NCBI GenBank assembly: GCA_002342805.1
Contig: DDQW01000074.1
Location: 191,987-255,986, forward strand
Direction of reading: 5' to 3'
Length of the DNA stretch: 64,000 nucleotides
Source of the DNA: Clostridiales bacterium UBA2432
GTDB lineage: Bacteria > Bacillota > Clostridia > Lachnospirales > Vallitaleaceae
The notes under the pieces were generated by a model that saw nothing but the letters and a program-made list of their open reading frames with translations, ran no database searches and had not been told where the DNA came from. Both the position numbers and the translations under genes were made by a program. The number at the start of each line of letters is the position of its first letter. Positions within the stretch are counted from its first letter, which is position 1. Below are positions 1 to 7,848 of the stretch, piece by piece.

Positions 1-723
1 TTTCCTGAACATATAGATGAAGGTTTAAATAGTAGTATTATAAAAAGAGCCCGTGAAAATGGTTTGATTGATTTAAATCTTGTGAATATACGCGATTTTT
101 CAAAAAACAAACATAAGACAGTGGATGATTATCCTTATGGTGGTGGTGCCGGCATGGTCATGCAAGCCGGACCCATTATTGATGCTTATGCCCAGGTAAA
201 AAAAGAATATCCTAATGTAAAACGTGTCATTTACCTCTCGCCCCAAGGACAAACACTCAATCAAGAAAAAGTCCTTGAATTGGCACAGGAAGATGAGCTC
301 TTGTTTATTTGTGGGCACTATGAAGGCATTGACGAACGCGTTATTGAGTCAATAGTGACAGAAGAGTTATCCATTGGGGATTATGTACTTACCGGGGGAG
401 AAATGGCTGCAATGGTCGTTATTGACGCTGTGAGTCGTCATGTGGAGGGCGTGCTATCAAACTCAGTTTCTGCAGATGTGGAATCCTTTGATAATGGCTT
501 GTTGGAATATCCCCAGTATACGCGTCCGGCAGATTATGAAGGTCAGACCGTTCCGGATGTTTTATTATCCGGAAATCATCAAAAGATTGAACAATTTCGC
601 CATGAGCAATCGCTGATACGGACAGCGAAAAAACGTCCGGATTTATTACGGTATGCAGTACTTTCGCAAGAGGATAAAATCTTCTTAAAAAAGACTTGTC
701 ATATAGATACAAATATGCTATAG
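1..723 (+). CDS. trmD: tRNA (guanine37-N1)-methyltransferase, 5' truncated by window
   Basis: TrmD uses S-adenosylmethionine to make m1G37 in tRNAs that read codons starting with C, which prevents +1 frameshifting. The open frame runs from base 1, so the first ~20 residues lie outside the window; the visible part begins FPEHIDEGLNSSI, which is normal TrmD sequence, so the internal TTG at 64 is not the real start. Trefoil-knot SPOUT signatures are clear: YPYGGGAGMVM, GHYEGIDERV and SIGDYVLTGGE form the methyl-donor pocket and substrate loop. The C-terminal helical domain is complete to the TAG at 721. It is followed 77 bases later by rplS, the standard Firmicute order (rimM-trmD-rplS). Identification is secure. 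Confidence 0.97.
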   Translation, partial: FPEHIDEGLNSSIIKRARENGLIDLNLVNIRDFSKNKHKTVDDYPYGGGAGMVMQAGPIIDAYAQVKKEYPNVKRVIYLSPQGQTLNQEKVLELAQEDELLFICGHYEGIDERVIESIVTEELSIGDYVLTGGEMAAMVVIDAVSRHVEGVLSNSVSADVESFDNGLLEYPQYTRPADYEGQTVPDVLLSGNHQKIEQFRHEQSLIRTAKKRPDLLRYAVLSQEDKIFLKKTCHIDTNML

Positions 724-727
724 TATG

Positions 728-795
728 TAATTGTGAGTACGGATGTTCCGCTGGTAAGACGTTTATTAAAGAACATCTATGATGGAAGGAGGTTG
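728..795 (+). promoter_or_regulatory. Putative ribosomal protein L19 leader RNA
   Basis: The 76-base gap before rplS holds a perfect 7-bp stem, GATGTTC (742-748) pairing with GAACATC (771-777), followed closely by GATGG and the AAGGAGG ribosome site (785-791). This arrangement matches my recollection of the L19 leader hairpin found upstream of rplS in Firmicutes, thought to mediate autoregulation by L19. The stem is seen directly; the family assignment is from memory and needs a covariance-model match. Confidence 0.65.
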
Positions 796-799
796 ACTC

Positions 800-1147
800 A
801 TGAACGCAATCATTAGAGAAATCGAACAAGAACAATTAAAGACTGACATTGCAGATTTTAATGTTGGAGATACAATTCGTGTATATGCTAAGATTAAAGA
901 AGGTACACGCGAGAGAGTTCAGATGTTTGAAGGAACAGTTCTTAAGAGACAAAATGGCGGCAATAGAGAAACTTTTACAGTACGTAGAATTTCTTATGGC
1001 GTTGGAGTTGAAAAGACGTGGCCTTTACATTCACCAAATCTTGATCGTATCGAAGTTGTTCGTCGTGGTAAAGTTCGACGTGCAAGACTTCATTATTTAC
1101 GAGATCGAATTGGTAAAAAAGCAAAAGTTAAAGAAAAGATGTCATAA
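800..1147 (+). CDS. rplS: 50S ribosomal protein L19
   Basis: L19 sits at the interface of the 30S and 50S subunits and is part of an intersubunit bridge. The 115-residue length is typical. Conserved stretches include FNVGDTIRVYAKI near the start, VQMFEGTVLKRQ in the middle, FTVRRISYGVGVEKTWP and the basic KVRRARLHYLRDR tail. The ATG has a strong AAGGAGG site 8 bases upstream. It lies between trmD and lepB, as in many Firmicutes, and a good intrinsic terminator follows at 1161, so it is probably the last gene of the trmD operon. Confidence 0.99.
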   Translation: MNAIIREIEQEQLKTDIADFNVGDTIRVYAKIKEGTRERVQMFEGTVLKRQNGGNRETFTVRRISYGVGVEKTWPLHSPNLDRIEVVRRGKVRRARLHYLRDRIGKKAKVKEKMS

Positions 1148-1160
1148 AAGAGTTATTCAA

Positions 1161-1188
1161 AAAGAGCTATGCAATAGCTCTTTTTTTA
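1161..1188 (+). terminator. Intrinsic terminator after rplS
   Basis: AAAGAGCTAT and ATAGCTCTTT form a 10-bp perfect stem around a 3-base loop (GCA), running directly into a T tract at 1181-1187. It separates the trmD-rplS unit from lepB. Confidence 0.9.
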
Positions 1189-1200
1189 ATGTGTGTAATA

Positions 1201-1209
1201 TGGTATTAT
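1201..1209 (+). promoter_or_regulatory. Possible extended -10 promoter for lepB
   Basis: TGG followed by TATTAT (1204-1209) resembles an extended -10 element and lies between the rplS terminator and lepB. The -35 position falls in the terminator T tract and does not match consensus, so the call is tentative. Confidence 0.35.
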
Positions 1210-1246
1210 ATAGTAGACAAAAAATTACCCGGTGGAGGAATTAGAT

Positions 1247-1792
1247 ATGTTTGAACAGCTTAATATTGATGAGTTAAAAAAATTTATCAAAGATATTTTC
1301 GTGATTGTTATGAGTGTTTTTCTTATCAGTTCCTTTGTGGCCCAACCAACAACGGTTGAAGGTAATTCTATGCTTCCAACCCTCTACGATGCAGATCAAT
1401 TAATTATTGAAAAACTAAGTCTTCGATTCACACCTTTTGAGCGCTATGATATTATCGTTTTTCCCTATAATAATGATCGAAGCAAATACTATATTAAACG
1501 TATTATTGGATTACCGGGTGAAGTGATAGATATAAAAAACGGTAAAATCTTTGTTAATGATCTGGAGTTAAATGAACCTATTCAACTTGATATCATAAAA
1601 GATTTAGGAACCCAAGATTATCCGATTACCATTCCTGAAAAGACTTTTTTTGTTATGGGAGATAATCGAAATCATAGTCGGGACAGTCGTTATGTAGATG
1701 TTGGCCTCATCAAGGAAGAAGATGTTATCGGAAAAGGATTTTTTCGAATATATCCTTTTTCTAATGTAGGTTTTTTAGAGATAGAAGATTAA
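1247..1792 (+). CDS. lepB: Type I signal peptidase
   Basis: This membrane serine protease removes signal peptides from exported proteins. I place the start at ATG 1247 (181 residues), because a GTG 15 bases upstream overlaps the GGTGGAGG ribosome site that serves this ATG. One N-terminal membrane segment (about residues 13-31) is followed by the catalytic Ser in GNSMLPT (Ser41), the general-base Lys in YYIKRIIGLPG (Lys84) and the GDNRNHSRDSR box near the C-terminus. One membrane segment and a short length are typical of Gram-positive SipS-like enzymes. The rplS-lepB-rbgA order is conserved in Firmicutes. RbgA begins 16 bases downstream, suggesting co-transcription. Confidence 0.96.
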   Translation: MFEQLNIDELKKFIKDIFVIVMSVFLISSFVAQPTTVEGNSMLPTLYDADQLIIEKLSLRFTPFERYDIIVFPYNNDRSKYYIKRIIGLPGEVIDIKNGKIFVNDLELNEPIQLDIIKDLGTQDYPITIPEKTFFVMGDNRNHSRDSRYVDVGLIKEEDVIGKGFFRIYPFSNVGFLEIED

Positions 1793-1808
1793 GCAAGAAG
1801 GAGAACAA

Positions 1809-2702
1809 ATGAATATACAGTGGTACCCTGGACATATGACAAAAGCAAAGCGTATGATGCAAGATAGCATCAAATTAATTGACTGTGTGGTTGAGCTATT
1901 AGATGCAAGAATTCCCATAAGCAGTCAAAATCCTGACTTACCAAAGATCGCCAATGGTAAACCGAGGTTAATTTTATTAACAAAAATGGATCTAGCTGAT
2001 CCTAACAAAACCAATCAATGGATTGAGTATTTTAAAAAACAAGGTATTGTTGCAATGCCGGTGAATGCTCGTGACGGACAAAACATGAATAAAGTTGTCC
2101 CTCAAATACACGAAGTATGTAAAGAACGTATCGAAAGAAATAAAAAAAGAGGCTTAATAAATAAGCCCTTGCGAATTATGGTTGCCGGAATTCCCAATGT
2201 AGGCAAGTCAACATTTATTAATAAACTCGTTGGAAAATCAAGTACAAAGACAGGAAATAAACCGGGTGTAACAAAAGGAAAACAATGGATTAAAATAAAA
2301 AAAGGTCTGGAGTTATTAGACACGCCGGGAATCTTATGGCCAAAGTTTGAAGATCAAACAGTAGGGGCGCACTTAGCATTTGTTGGCAGTATTAAAGATG
2401 ATATTTTAGATACAACCACATTGGCTTATGAGCTAATTAGCCATTTGATGGACTTATACCCAAAAGCGTTGAAAGAGGCTTTTCCAAATGTTGAATTTAT
2501 TGAAGGTGATGAGCTAAAGCCTGCATATAAATTATTGGAAGCCTTTGCCATAGAACGTCATTACTTACAAGAAAAAAACACCCCCGATACGAATCGCATG
2601 GGAAAAAATCTTTTAGATGATTTTCGTGCCGGGCGATTCGGAAGAATGTCGATTGACAAAATTCCGACAGATAAAATTTCAGATACCAAAGCTAACGTTT
2701 AA
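1809..2702 (+). CDS. rbgA: Ribosome biogenesis GTPase RbgA (YlqF)
   Basis: RbgA is a circularly permuted GTPase needed for late assembly of the 50S subunit. The permuted order is visible: the G4 motif TKMD (58-61) comes before the P-loop GIPNVGKST (127-135), G2 threonine region and DTPG (171-174). The N-terminus carries WYPGHMTKAKR, which is diagnostic for YlqF/RbgA, and the C-terminal ~100 residues form the helical RNA-binding domain. The 297-residue length is usual. AGAAGGAG precedes the ATG. It follows lepB in an apparent operon. In many relatives rnhB follows; here an oxidoreductase gene does instead. Confidence 0.97.
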   Translation: MNIQWYPGHMTKAKRMMQDSIKLIDCVVELLDARIPISSQNPDLPKIANGKPRLILLTKMDLADPNKTNQWIEYFKKQGIVAMPVNARDGQNMNKVVPQIHEVCKERIERNKKRGLINKPLRIMVAGIPNVGKSTFINKLVGKSSTKTGNKPGVTKGKQWIKIKKGLELLDTPGILWPKFEDQTVGAHLAFVGSIKDDILDTTTLAYELISHLMDLYPKALKEAFPNVEFIEGDELKPAYKLLEAFAIERHYLQEKNTPDTNRMGKNLLDDFRAGRFGRMSIDKIPTDKISDTKANV

Positions 2703-2736
2703 GAGAGAGCATAGAGAGAGTAAAGGAGAGCATATT

Positions 2737-3945
2737 ATGGGAAATGAAACGATGAAAGATGTAGTTATTATAGGAAATGGTATTGCAGGTGTTACTGCAG
2801 CTGAGACAATACGAAAAGAGGATACACAGGTCAATATTACAATTATTGACCGGGAAAAATATCCGGTCTACTATAAACCCATGTTATCGAAATTTATCGG
2901 TCAAGATAAACTTCCAAGTACATTTTTTGTAAGGAAAGAAACATGGTATGAGGAAAACAGTATTCGACTTATGTCAGAATATGAAGTGACAGATATTGAT
3001 GATTCAAAGCGACAAGTGTATATTACAAATGGTCATGATGAGACAAGTTTACACTATGACAAATTGATTATAGCAGCAGGAAGTTATTGCTTTGTACCAC
3101 CTATTGAGAACAATCACTTGGAAAATGTCTTCACATTACGTACATACGATGATGCGTTAAGAATTAAACAAGTCATGAAAGAACACCATAAAGCGACAGT
3201 AATCGGCGGTGGATTACTGGGCCTAGAGTTAGCAGCACAACTGCATCAAGCAGGAATGGAAGTGACGGTTGTTGAAATTATGGAACGCTTACTTCCCATA
3301 CAACTTGATCAAAAAGGTGCAGAAATTTTGGAGAACGGGTTTGATGTCGAACGAATGAATGTTCTCAAAGGAACAGGCGTAAAGCGCTTCTTAGGGGATA
3401 AAAAAGTTACCGGTGTTGAGACGATAGACGGTCATACGATAGAATCGGATCTTGTGATGATATCTGCAGGCGTGAGAATTGATCCAAAGATTGCAAAAAT
3501 GCTAGATCTTGATTTTGACAAAGCAATTATCGTTAATAAACATATGCAAACCAGTAAAGAGCATATCTATGCTTGTGGAGACTGCGTATGTTTTGAAGGA
3601 CACAATTTTGCGATTTGGCCGGAAGCCCTTTCGCAAGGACAAGTCGCCGGACAAAATGTTGTAGGAAAGAATGAAGCATATGAACATTTTGTTCCATCAA
3701 CAATTCTTCACGCAATGGGGCTGAATATTTTCTCAATAGGTGAGATGGAAGTTGATGAAGATGAAGAGGGCATTTCAATATTAAATTATGAGAATAAAAA
3801 TGCAGGTATTTACAAACGTATGAATTTTAAGGAGGATGTACTTATCGGTGGAATTCTAGTGAATGACCAACGTAAAGCAAAGTTTCTCCTAAAAGGAATC
3901 AAAGAGGGCGCAGCATTAAAGGACTTGTATGAGGTGCTGCAATAA
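2737..3945 (+). CDS. FAD/NAD(P)-dependent pyridine nucleotide-disulfide family oxidoreductase
   Basis: This 402-residue cytoplasmic flavoprotein resembles NADH:rubredoxin oxidoreductase and the N-terminal part of nitrite reductase. Two Rossmann motifs are visible: GNGIAG at 13-18 for FAD and GGGLLG at 157-162 for NAD(P), followed by the flavin-contacting YACGDC (278-283). I see no CxxxxC redox-active pair near the FAD motif, so it is not a thioredoxin or glutathione reductase. ATG 2737 was chosen because AAGGAGAG lies just upstream; an earlier in-frame start would overlap rbgA. The TAATG overlap (1 base) with the next gene implies translational coupling. The electron acceptor cannot be read from the sequence; no rubredoxin gene is adjacent. 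Confidence 0.88.
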   Translation: MGNETMKDVVIIGNGIAGVTAAETIRKEDTQVNITIIDREKYPVYYKPMLSKFIGQDKLPSTFFVRKETWYEENSIRLMSEYEVTDIDDSKRQVYITNGHDETSLHYDKLIIAAGSYCFVPPIENNHLENVFTLRTYDDALRIKQVMKEHHKATVIGGGLLGLELAAQLHQAGMEVTVVEIMERLLPIQLDQKGAEILENGFDVERMNVLKGTGVKRFLGDKKVTGVETIDGHTIESDLVMISAGVRIDPKIAKMLDLDFDKAIIVNKHMQTSKEHIYACGDCVCFEGHNFAIWPEALSQGQVAGQNVVGKNEAYEHFVPSTILHAMGLNIFSIGEMEVDEDEEGISILNYENKNAGIYKRMNFKEDVLIGGILVNDQRKAKFLLKGIKEGAALKDLYEVLQ

Positions 3946-4637
3946 TGAAAGAAACAGACTTGTATGAACCTGTTCGAGATTTTTTTTCTCGATTAGGTTA
4001 TACGATCGATGCTGAAGTGAAAGGCATTGACATACTTTGTGTTCGAGACGATGAAAGTATAGCTATCGAATTAAAAAATCAACTAAACCTAAAACTTATT
4101 ACCCAAGGTGCATTACGGCAGAAGATGTTTGATTTAGTTTATGTCGCTATATGGACACCTAAAAACTTACGACAACATGAATTTAAAGATAAACTCTATC
4201 TATTGAAGCGTCTGGGTCTTGGACTTATTATTGTTTCGTCAAAGACCTTGGATGTGGATATTTATCATGATCCAATCATGCATCCCATAGAAGAATATCA
4301 GCGGCGTAATCGAGTGAAAAAAAAGAAAGCCATTGAAGAACTTAGAGAACGAAGGACCCATGTCAATGTAGGTGGAACCCATCGTAAAAAAATAATGACC
4401 TCCTACAAAGAAGAAGTGCTCATTATTTTAGACTGTATTCATCGAAGCGAGGAAGTTTGTTTATCAGACGTTGTGATGGAAACACAAATAAAAAAAGCCG
4501 GATCAATTCTTCAAAAAAATTTTTATGGCTGGTTTAAACGCATTAAACGCGGAGTGTATGGGTTAACAGATAGTGGATACCAAGCGCATAAAGAATATTA
4601 TAAGGTCATACAAAAGATAAATGAAGCGCATAATTAA
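3945..4637 (+). CDS. DUF2161 family protein, putative PD-(D/E)XK nuclease fold
   Basis: The 230-residue protein begins MKETDLYEPVRDFF and then shows EVKGIDILCV followed by IAIELK, the layout of a PD-(D/E)XK site with Asp29, Glu42 and Lys44 as candidate metal ligands. This matches my memory of the DUF2161 family (predicted phosphodiesterase). A basic linker (about 115-150, with RRNRVKKKK) leads to a C-terminal region of about 75 residues that looks like a winged helix ending GVYGLTDSGYQAHKEYY. The real substrate is unknown. Its start overlaps the previous stop by one base, so it is probably co-transcribed with the oxidoreductase, but no functional link is evident. Confidence 0.75.
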   Translation: MKETDLYEPVRDFFSRLGYTIDAEVKGIDILCVRDDESIAIELKNQLNLKLITQGALRQKMFDLVYVAIWTPKNLRQHEFKDKLYLLKRLGLGLIIVSSKTLDVDIYHDPIMHPIEEYQRRNRVKKKKAIEELRERRTHVNVGGTHRKKIMTSYKEEVLIILDCIHRSEEVCLSDVVMETQIKKAGSILQKNFYGWFKRIKRGVYGLTDSGYQAHKEYYKVIQKINEAHN

Positions 4638-4647
4638 TGGAGTGAAT

Positions 4648-5856
4648 ATGAAGAATATAACGATTGATGATTTTTATGAAGCAAAAGAGACCGTTAACAA
4701 CATTATTAAAAAAACACCTTTAATATATTCGGACTTTTATAGTCAAGAGTACATGGCGGATGTATTTCTTAAACCTGAAAATCTGCAACGTACAGGTGCC
4801 TTTAAAATCAGAGGTGCATACAATAAAATAGTAAAGCTTAGTGACCAAGAAAAAGAAAAAGGTCTTATAGCATCTAGCGCTGGGAATCATGCACAAGGGG
4901 TTGCTTTAGCGGCGAAGGCATGCGGAGTAAAAGCTGTTATTGTTATGCCTTCAAATACACCCTTAATTAAGGTTGAAGCGACAAAAAAATATGGTGCAGA
5001 TGTTGTCTTATCCGGTGAGTGCTATGATGATGCCTTTAACGAAGCGAAACGATTGCAAGACATCTATGGCTATACATTTATTCATCCTTTTGATGATGAT
5101 GATATTATATTAGGTCAGGGAACAATAGGTATAGAAATACTTGAGGAGCTTCCTGAAGCGGATATAATTATCGTTCCAATAGGAGGCGGTGGACTCATCA
5201 GTGGTGTTGCAATGGCTGCAAAGTTTATAAAACCGGATATTGAAATCATTGGTGTTGAACCTCAAGGTGCCCAGACTTTGCGCAGCTCTATAAAAAGTAA
5301 TCATATCGTTGAACTAAAAAAAGTAGACACGATTGCTGAAGGCGTTGCTGTTAAGCGAAGTGGCATGAAGACCTTTGAGTATGTAAAAAAATATGTGGAT
5401 CGCATAGTCACTGTTAATGATGTAAATATAATGGAAGCTTTTTTGCTTGTTGCAGAAAAAGAAAAAATTATTGCGGAAAATGCAGGCGTTTTATCCCTTG
5501 CAGCTCTAAGAAAAATAGATGTCAAAGGAAAAAAAGTTGTTTCTCTGATTAGTGGTGGTAATATTGATGTAGTTACGATTTCAGAATTAATTAGCCGTGG
5601 TCTTGTTGTTCGAGGTCGAGTTTTCTGTTTTTCCGTGGAATTATCAGATACACCGGGACAATTGCAAATGATTGCAAGTATTTTATCGGATGTAGGTGCC
5701 AATATCATCCAGCTAGATCATAATCAATTTAAAACGGTAGATCGATTTAAACGTGTACATCTTGAGGTAACATGTGAAACGAATGGAAAATCTCATGTAG
5801 CACAAATAAAACGTGCCTTAAAGAATAAAGGATATGATGTAAAAGTAGTGTATTAA
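4648..5856 (+). CDS. ilvA: Threonine ammonia-lyase (threonine dehydratase) with C-terminal ACT domain
   Basis: This PLP enzyme deaminates threonine (and often serine) to 2-oxobutyrate, feeding isoleucine synthesis or catabolism. The PLP lysine is Lys53 in TGAFKIRGAYN; SSAGNHAQGVA and PIGGGGLISG are the substrate- and phosphate-binding loops. The catalytic domain ends near residue 320 and a single ACT domain follows (SVELSDTPGQLQMIA onward). At 402 residues with one ACT domain it resembles the short clostridial enzyme rather than the longer IlvA of E. coli, so tdcB would be an equally fair name. ATG 4648 is used because GGAG lies 5-6 bases upstream; an in-frame ATG at 4621 would overlap the preceding gene. 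No ilv or leu genes are adjacent. Confidence 0.93.
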   Translation: MKNITIDDFYEAKETVNNIIKKTPLIYSDFYSQEYMADVFLKPENLQRTGAFKIRGAYNKIVKLSDQEKEKGLIASSAGNHAQGVALAAKACGVKAVIVMPSNTPLIKVEATKKYGADVVLSGECYDDAFNEAKRLQDIYGYTFIHPFDDDDIILGQGTIGIEILEELPEADIIIVPIGGGGLISGVAMAAKFIKPDIEIIGVEPQGAQTLRSSIKSNHIVELKKVDTIAEGVAVKRSGMKTFEYVKKYVDRIVTVNDVNIMEAFLLVAEKEKIIAENAGVLSLAALRKIDVKGKKVVSLISGGNIDVVTISELISRGLVVRGRVFCFSVELSDTPGQLQMIASILSDVGANIIQLDHNQFKTVDRFKRVHLEVTCETNGKSHVAQIKRALKNKGYDVKVVY

Positions 5857-5910
5857 GATGTATGTTTTGAGTAAAATTTCTCTGATAAGTGTAGAATAAT
5901 TTAAAGACTG

Positions 5911-5919
5911 TGATATAAT
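5911..5919 (+). promoter_or_regulatory. Extended -10 promoter for the LysM 5'-nucleotidase gene
   Basis: TGATATAAT gives TGn plus a consensus TATAAT (5914-5919) about 46 bases before the start codon, in the only sizeable gap of the region. The -35 is poor, consistent with an extended -10 promoter. Confidence 0.5.
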
Positions 5920-5965
5920 ATAATAGTCGATATAAATATAGCTATATACAAAGGAGGAGTTTTTT

Positions 5966-7741
5966 TTGAAAAAGTCATTAAGTATTATTTTATCACTAAT
6001 GATGTTGTTTTCTGTTGTGTTTTCGAGTACAGTTCTTGCTGAATCTACGTATTCGGTTCAGTCCGGGGATGTATTATGGAGAATTGCACGTGAATACGGT
6101 CTAGAATGGGAAGAGCTAGCTGAGTATAACGCCTTGGAAAATCCACATTTGATTTTTCCGGGACAAATGATACGTATTCCAAGTGAAGAAGCCGTAGAAG
6201 AAATGACAGAAGAAGAGGTAACACAAGAAGAACCAGTTGTTGAAGAGGAACCGGTCGTCGAAGAAGAGCCAGTTGTTGATAGTACACAACTTACGATTCT
6301 TCATACAAACGATATGCATGGATTCTTTATTGAAGGTGCTTATGATGGTATGGGGGCTGCAAAATTAGCAGCGTATTATGAAAGCGTAAAAGCAAGTAAT
6401 CCTAACACATTAATTCTAGATGCAGGCGATGCTACACAAGGTCATAATCTTGTTACCTTGTCAGAAGGTGAAAATGCAATGCCAATATTAAATGCCTTAG
6501 GATATGATGCAATGACTGCAGGTAATCATGAATTCGACTATGGACAAGATCAGCTGTTAGACAATATTGCTTTAGCCGATTTTCCGGTTTTAGCTGCCAA
6601 TATTAAAGATGAAGATGGCAATGATTTCTTGACCCCATATGTTTTAAAAGAAGTGGATGGTCTTACAGTCGCTATTTTTGGTTTAGCAACACCTGAAACA
6701 AAATATAAATCACATCCGGATAACACCCTTGGATTAACCTTTGATGATCCGATTGAAGTTGCTCAGACACTCGTACCTATGTTACGAGACCAAGCAGATG
6801 TGGTTATCGGATTAGTTCACTTAGGTGATGAGGGAACGATGACGTCCGTAGCATTAGCTGAGATGGTTGAAGGGATAGATCTTATCATTGATGGACATAG
6901 CCATTCAGCATATGAAAATGGCAATACTGTTAATGAGACACTTATTGTAAGTGCCGGAGAAAAAACAAAAAATGTTGGTCGTGTAGATATGACCCTTGTT
7001 GAAGGCGAAATAACAGCAACGGTTGCAAGCTTATTTACAAAAGATCAATCTCTTGAGCTTATTGATAATGCAGAAGTTGCAGATCTTGTTGCTGCTATAG
7101 AAGAAGAAAATGCAGTGATAGAAAATGAAGTTGTTGCAACAGCACCGTACGATTTAAACGGAGAAAGAGAGTTTGTTCGTACAGGAGAAACAAACCTTGG
7201 TAATATGATCACAGAAGCATTATTAGATATTAGTGGTGCTGATGTTGCATTAACTAATGGTGGTGGTATTCGAGCATCTGTTGCTATGGGAGAAGTTACT
7301 AAAGGTGACATATTAACAGTGCTTCCTTTTGGAAACACCGTACGCGTCATTGAAGTCACCGGTGCAGATCTTATTGCTGCATTGGAAAATGGTTTAGCAA
7401 CATACCCAGAACCTCTTGGTGCATTCCCGCACATTGCTGGAATGATGGTTGAGTTTGATTCTTCCTTAGAAGCCGGAAGTCGAGTAACTTCGGTTATGAT
7501 TGACGATGAAGCTATTGATGAAGAAGCAATCTATTCATTAGCAACAAATGATTTCCTAGTAGCTGGTGGAGATGATTATACCATGTTCGTTGGTGCCAAT
7601 GTTATCGCAGAATTTGGTGCGATGGATGAAGTTCTTATAGACTTCATAGCAGAAAACGGATTTGATGCATCGGAAGTTACAGGACGTATTCAAGATGTTT
7701 CTGAAGATGCAGAAGAAGTTCCTATGGATGATGCAGCCTAA
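5966..7741 (+). CDS. Secreted LysM-domain 5'-nucleotidase (UshA/YfkN type)
   Basis: The protein should hydrolyse extracellular nucleotides to nucleosides and phosphate. A signal peptide ends at STVLA (residue 25). One LysM motif (about 29-72, YSVQSGDVLWRIAREYG) should bind peptidoglycan. An acidic Glu/Pro/Val linker (about 73-105) leads to the metallophosphatase domain with LTILHTNDMHG (Asp116, His118), GNHEFD (186-191) and DGHSHS (309-314), then the 5'-nucleotidase C-terminal domain with NLGNMITEAL and LTNGGGIRAS. There is no LPXTG signal, so LysM probably provides the only wall retention. The start is TTG 5966, with AAGGAGGAG 6 bases upstream. It is monocistronic: it has its own promoter and a terminator downstream. 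Confidence 0.93.
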   Translation: MKKSLSIILSLMMLFSVVFSSTVLAESTYSVQSGDVLWRIAREYGLEWEELAEYNALENPHLIFPGQMIRIPSEEAVEEMTEEEVTQEEPVVEEEPVVEEEPVVDSTQLTILHTNDMHGFFIEGAYDGMGAAKLAAYYESVKASNPNTLILDAGDATQGHNLVTLSEGENAMPILNALGYDAMTAGNHEFDYGQDQLLDNIALADFPVLAANIKDEDGNDFLTPYVLKEVDGLTVAIFGLATPETKYKSHPDNTLGLTFDDPIEVAQTLVPMLRDQADVVIGLVHLGDEGTMTSVALAEMVEGIDLIIDGHSHSAYENGNTVNETLIVSAGEKTKNVGRVDMTLVEGEITATVASLFTKDQSLELIDNAEVADLVAAIEEENAVIENEVVATAPYDLNGEREFVRTGETNLGNMITEALLDISGADVALTNGGGIRASVAMGEVTKGDILTVLPFGNTVRVIEVTGADLIAALENGLATYPEPLGAFPHIAGMMVEFDSSLEAGSRVTSVMIDDEAIDEEAIYSLATNDFLVAGGDDYTMFVGANVIAEFGAMDEVLIDFIAENGFDASEVTGRIQDVSEDAEEVPMDDAA

Positions 7742-7774
7742 AGTCGCAAAAAGCGAAGAGGCGATTTCATAGCA

Positions 7775-7820
7775 TAAAAAAGAGCCACAATTACGTGTTG
7801 TTTGTAATTGTGGCTTTTCT
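7775..7820. terminator. Bidirectional terminator between the 5'-nucleotidase and nrdJ
   Basis: AGCCACAATTAC (7783-7794) and GTAATTGTGGCT (7804-7815) form a 12-bp perfect stem with a 9-base loop. A-rich sequence before it and TTTTCT after it give a U tract on either strand, as expected between two converging genes. Confidence 0.9.
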
Positions 7821-7848
7821 ATATATATTGGCTATTAATAAGCAAGGT

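Noticed and set aside
419..835. 138-codon minus-strand open frame over trmD
   Set aside because: Antisense shadow of a conserved gene with no plausible start signal or protein similarity.
849..1244. 131-codon open frame inside and beyond rplS
   Set aside because: It is a +1 shadow of rplS reading through the terminator; no ribosome site, and the rplS frame is certain.
5301..5708. 135-codon minus-strand frame opposite ilvA
   Set aside because: Antisense shadow; composition is that of a complement of a coding strand, and no start site precedes it.
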